Shown in pieces: positions 61,240 to 64,000 of a DNA stretch of 64,000 bases. Each line of letters begins with the position of its first letter. Within the stretch, counting starts at the first letter, position 1. Origin of the DNA: Streptomyces sp. yr375 (GTDB lineage Bacteria; Actinomycetota; Actinomycetes; Streptomycetales; Streptomycetaceae); NCBI RefSeq assembly GCF_900110755.1, contig NZ_FOFF01000016.1, forward strand, positions 1 through 64,000, given 5' to 3'. The notes beneath the pieces are model-generated. The model was not told the origin of the DNA. It was given only the letters and a program-made list of their open reading frames with translations, and did not search any database. Position numbers and translations under genes: made by a program.

Positions 61240-61340
61240 TTCTCTCCTGCCCGGGGGGATCGATCGACCCTCCAGGGTAGTCCGGCGCGGGGTGCGGGCC
61301 GTCGGCCCGTCCGGGGACGCTCACCGCGGGGTGGCGCAGC

Positions 61341-63338
61341 TCACTCCGGGGTGTTCCAGGGGAGCAGTCCGGTGGCCGGGGCGAGGGCCCGATCGTGGCC
61401 GCCGGGGGTCGAGGCGTGGGGCATGTCGTCGCGCAGCAGGTGCTCCGGGACGAAGACGGCGGCGGTGGCGCCGCCGCTGGGCGAGGAGCGCAGTTCGACG
61501 CCGAGTCCCTGCCGTTCGCGCAGCCGGTTCACCACGATCAGGCCGATCTGCTTGGCGTCCAGGAGGTCGATCTTGTCGGACTGGATCTTGCCGTTGGCCT
61601 CGGCGAGGGCCTCGTCGTTCAGGCCGAAGCCGCTGTCCTCGATCTCGATGAGCACGCCTTCGCGCAGCCGCGCGGCCCGCAGGTGCACCTGGGTGCTGGG
61701 CGGCGAGAAGGACGTCGCGTTCTCGACGAGCTCGGCGAGCAGGTGGATCACGTCGGCGACCGAGCCGCCCATCACCGACACCTTGGGCGCCGCCCAGATC
61801 TGCACGCGCTCGGCGCTCTCGATCTCGGCGACGGCGGCCCGCAGCACGTCCGCCAGCGGGATCGGGTGGCGCCAGCCGCGGCCGGGCGCGATGCCGGAGA
61901 GGATCAGCAGGCTCTCGGAGTGGCGGCGCATACGGGTGGCGAGGTAGTCGACGCGGAACAGGTCGTGCAGTTCGGCCGGGTCGTGCTGGCGGCGCTCCAT
62001 CGCGTCGAGCAGGTCGAGCTGGCGGTGCAGCAGCACCTGGCTGCGGCGCGCGAGGCTGACGTACACGCCGGAGATCCCGCTGAGCAGTTCGGCGCGCTCG
62101 GCGGCGGCCTTCAGCGCGGCCCGCTGGACTGCGGTCAGGGCGGTGGAGACTTGGGCGAGTTCGTCGCCCGCGAGGCGGCGCATGGGGGCCTCGGCGTCGA
62201 TGTCGACGCCCTGTCCGGCGTGCAGCCTGCGCATGGCCTGCGGCAGGCTGCGGCCGGCCACCTCCAGCGCGGAGTTGCGCAGGTCGAGGAGTTCGAGGAT
62301 CAGGCCGCGGCCGACGACCACGGAGACCAGCAGCGACAGCAGCACGCCTACGAGGCCCAGCGCGACGGCGATCCCGGACGCGCCGAGCGTGTCCCAGCCG
62401 AACGGGTCGGCCTTCGCCGTCTCGCCGGTGCCGGCGACGGCCTCGGCCGAGGTGAGTCCGTCCAGGACGTCGGAGACGGCGGTCCCCCAGCCCTTCAGCG
62501 CCGCCGCCGACACGGCCGCGTCGCCCGGTCCGGCGGCCCGCACCTGGTCCTCGACGCGCTGCACGCGCGCGTACGCGGTTCCGTCCAGTACGGCGTCGTA
62601 CGCCGTCCGGTGGGCACGGCGGAGGTCGGCGACGCCCGGGGCGAGCAGTTCGCGCTGGGTGGCGACGGCTCCGACGAACAGCGCGTACTGGTCCTGCGTG
62701 AGCGTCCCCTGTGCCTGCGCCGCCCCCAGCAGCGCCTGCTCCCGGGCGACCGCCTCGCGCGCGCGGCCCAGTTCGAGGACGACACGGGCCTCGGACGCCG
62801 AGTCGGTGCTGTCGTCACCGGTGAGCGCGCCGGTCGCGGAGAAGCCGTGCTGGACGATCTCCGAGTAGCGCGGGTAGGCGGCGGAGGCCACGCCCTTGCC
62901 CTTGCCCGTCCCCTTGGCGGTCACCTTGTCGCGCAGGGCGTCGAGGCTGCCCGCGTCGGCCTTCAGGACGTCGAGTCGCTTGGGCAGCCCGGCGTCCAGG
63001 AGCGCGGCGTCGGAGCTGGAGGAGTTGATGCCGTCCAGCAGGGCGACGGCGGCCTTGTCGGTGACCGACGCGGCCTCGGTGAAGGCGTCGGGGTCGTCCC
63101 CGTACCGCATGGCCGCGCTGCGCTCGGTCTGCAGCGCGGTGATGAAGCCGCCGACCGGGGTGAGCAGTTCGGCGTTGACGTCCTTGGCGCGCTCGGTGTC
63201 CCCGATGCTCGACGCGGTCGTCACCGCCGCGAAGCCCCACAGGGCCATGAGGGACACGACGGGCAGCATGAGCAGGGCGACGATCTTCGCGCGCACCGAT
63301 CTGGGGCGCAGGCGGGCGGGGGTACGGAGGATGCGCAT
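61341..63338 (-). CDS. Nitrate/nitrite-sensor-type histidine kinase (CvnA-like)
   Basis: 665 residues. N-terminal membrane segment (KIVALLMLPVVSLMALWGFA), a helical extracytoplasmic NIT-like sensor domain (TALQTERSAAMRYGDD, YSEIVQHGFSATGAL), a second segment (GIAVALGLVGVLLSLLVSVV), a HAMP-like linker, a helix pair with His in QVLLHRQLDLLDAMERRQ, and a HATPase domain (HLLAELVENATSFSPP, EDSGFGLNDEAL, GLIVVNRLRERQG). This is the layout of conservon CvnA kinases, but no roadblock, DUF742 or GTPase gene lies beside it. ATG 63338 has GAGG upstream. The C-terminal tail is Pro-rich and short. Confidence 0.9.
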   Translation of the reverse strand: MRILRTPARLRPRSVRAKIVALLMLPVVSLMALWGFAAVTTASSIGDTERAKDVNAELLTPVGGFITALQTERSAAMRYGDDPDAFTEAASVTDKAAVALLDGINSSSSDAALLDAGLPKRLDVLKADAGSLDALRDKVTAKGTGKGKGVASAAYPRYSEIVQHGFSATGALTGDDSTDSASEARVVLELGRAREAVAREQALLGAAQAQGTLTQDQYALFVGAVATQRELLAPGVADLRRAHRTAYDAVLDGTAYARVQRVEDQVRAAGPGDAAVSAAALKGWGTAVSDVLDGLTSAEAVAGTGETAKADPFGWDTLGASGIAVALGLVGVLLSLLVSVVVGRGLILELLDLRNSALEVAGRSLPQAMRRLHAGQGVDIDAEAPMRRLAGDELAQVSTALTAVQRAALKAAAERAELLSGISGVYVSLARRSQVLLHRQLDLLDAMERRQHDPAELHDLFRVDYLATRMRRHSESLLILSGIAPGRGWRHPIPLADVLRAAVAEIESAERVQIWAAPKVSVMGGSVADVIHLLAELVENATSFSPPSTQVHLRAARLREGVLIEIEDSGFGLNDEALAEANGKIQSDKIDLLDAKQIGLIVVNRLRERQGLGVELRSSPSGGATAAVFVPEHLLRDDMPHASTPGGHDRALAPATGLLPWNTPE

Positions 63339-63668
63339 GGGGACCTCGTGGGGTGGGTGAGGTGAGGTGAAGGGGAGAAGTGAGGGGGGAGACTGGGGGG
63401 TGCGGGGCGCGCAATGGTTTGTGTGCGCTGGTCGCGGGCGTGCGCGCCGGTTATAGGCGGCGCGTGCGCGGGTCGTTCGCGCCGGTGTGGTTCCGGCCGG
63501 GTGGCCGGTGACCGGCGCTGGACGGCGGCCGGTTGCGCGGGCGGGCGGGCAACGCCTCGCGCACGCCCGGCTCACGGCGATCCGCGCAGGTGGGCGCGGG
63601 GCGACGCGCGCCCTGCCGATGCCGCGCGGCCGGAATGCCGATGCCGTACACCCCGGGGCGAACGCGCC
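63339..63668. other. Gene-free stretch between kinase and MHYT gene
   Basis: 330 bases without a supported gene: purine-rich near the kinase start, then very GC-rich with several small inverted segments (for example GGCCGGTGACCGGC near 63500). It should contain the kinase promoter and the MHYT terminator. Nothing further is assignable. Confidence 0.4.
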
Positions 63669-64000
63669 TCAGGCCGTGGTGAGTTCGACCTCGCGCAGGA
63701 GTTCCGCGGCGACGGCCGACTCGTGGCGCTTGCCGGTCGGCGACAGCGCGACGTACGCGGAGGCGAGGAAGAGGAAGGAGCCGAGCACGACGGCCAGCGG
63801 GAAGATGAACCCGGTGGCGGTGACGCCGGGCAGGGCGGCGCTGCTGGGGGTGAGGTCGATGCTGACGGCCCACATCGCGGTGTAGTGCATGCTGCTGACG
63901 GCGAGTCCCATGACGAGGGCGGCGACGGCGGCCAGCACCGGTCCGCGCACGATCAGGGTGAGGGTGAGCGCGGCGGTCGCGGCGACGACGGCGATCAGGA
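63669..64000 (-). CDS. MHYT-domain membrane protein, C-terminal part (5' end outside window)
   Basis: The open frame enters from the right edge and codes for the last 110 residues. It has membrane segments (LIAVVAATAALTLTL, AVAALVMGLAVSSMHYTAMW, FIFPLAVVLGSFLFLASAYV) and the motif Met-His-Tyr-Thr inside a segment, the hallmark of MHYT domains thought to bind copper and sense gases such as O2, CO or NO. It ends with a short cytoplasmic tail instead of a GGDEF/EAL output domain, so it is probably a stand-alone sensor. Lying upstream of the NIT kinase, it could feed signals to it (inference). Confidence 0.88.
   Translation of the reverse strand, partial: LIAVVAATAALTLTLIVRGPVLAAVAALVMGLAVSSMHYTAMWAVSIDLTPSSAALPGVTATGFIFPLAVVLGSFLFLASAYVALSPTGKRHESAVAAELLREVELTTA

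Noticed and set aside
61341..64000. Complete conservon (cvn) locus at the right edge
   Set aside because: Only the CvnA-like kinase is visible; the upstream gene is an MHYT protein, not a roadblock or GTPase gene.

Overview
The window is high-GC DNA with typical actinobacterial codon use. Gene content and order (mfd, a MacB-like ABC operon, glmU-prs-L25-pth, ppc, a desaturase with TetR, tam/tamR, galTEK) match the chromosomal core of Streptomyces as I remember it from S. coelicolor. No search was run. The sequence begins and ends inside genes. All functions are read from motifs and context.

Layout. 1-2.2 kb: the rep (partial)-xis-int end of an actinobacterial integrative element (AICE, pSAM2/SLP1 type), closed by a strong hairpin. 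2.3-13.6 kb: an immunity gene overlapping the end of an 11-kb secreted RHS/YD-repeat toxin with LamG-like domains, an RHS core, a His/Val/Lys-rich helical stretch, a Hint domain and a 113-residue variable tip. 14-15 kb: an HNH-family lipoprotein and an MT0933-like small protein. 15-25.5 kb: mfd, an ABC exporter operon, an MFS exporter and a DivIVA-like coiled-coil protein. 25.8-30.9 kb: an unusual cluster in which immunity domains (Imm35/YrhB, SUKH-4, SUKH-1, SUKH-3) are fused or adjacent to deaminase-like (XOO_2897- and YwqJ-type) and WHH-nuclease-like domains. It looks like an intracellular branch of the polymorphic-toxin world. 31-33.4 kb: an orphan histidine kinase, a double-HTH/LAGLIDADG-like protein and tRNA-Gln(UUG).

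33.5-41 kb is housekeeping: glmU, prs, ribosomal protein L25, pth, a membrane protein and ppc. 41-46.7 kb is regulated metabolism: desaturase plus TetR with tandem operators, a RelBE-type module with a promoter palindrome, CsbD, tam and tamR with paired operator repeats, a response regulator and an acetyltransferase. 46.9-52.3 kb: galTEK (minus strand) divergent from a sodium:solute symporter and a small membrane protein. 52.3-55.2 kb: a conserved unknown, an ATPase/HTH(DUF5753)/DUF397 set of the whiJ/abaA kind, and a LuxR-type regulator whose receiver lacks its aspartate. 55.4-64 kb: two paralogous membrane-anchored beta-propeller proteins, an Uup-like ABC-F ATPase, a nitrate-sensor-type histidine kinase of the CvnA kind, and the end of an MHYT-domain membrane protein.

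Most convergent gene pairs are separated by strong perfect hairpins. Several are also flanked by short tandem arrays with 7-9 bp units, an unusual recurring theme. The best candidates for new biology are the RHS toxin tip with its coupled immunity gene, and the deaminase/WHH/SUKH cluster.
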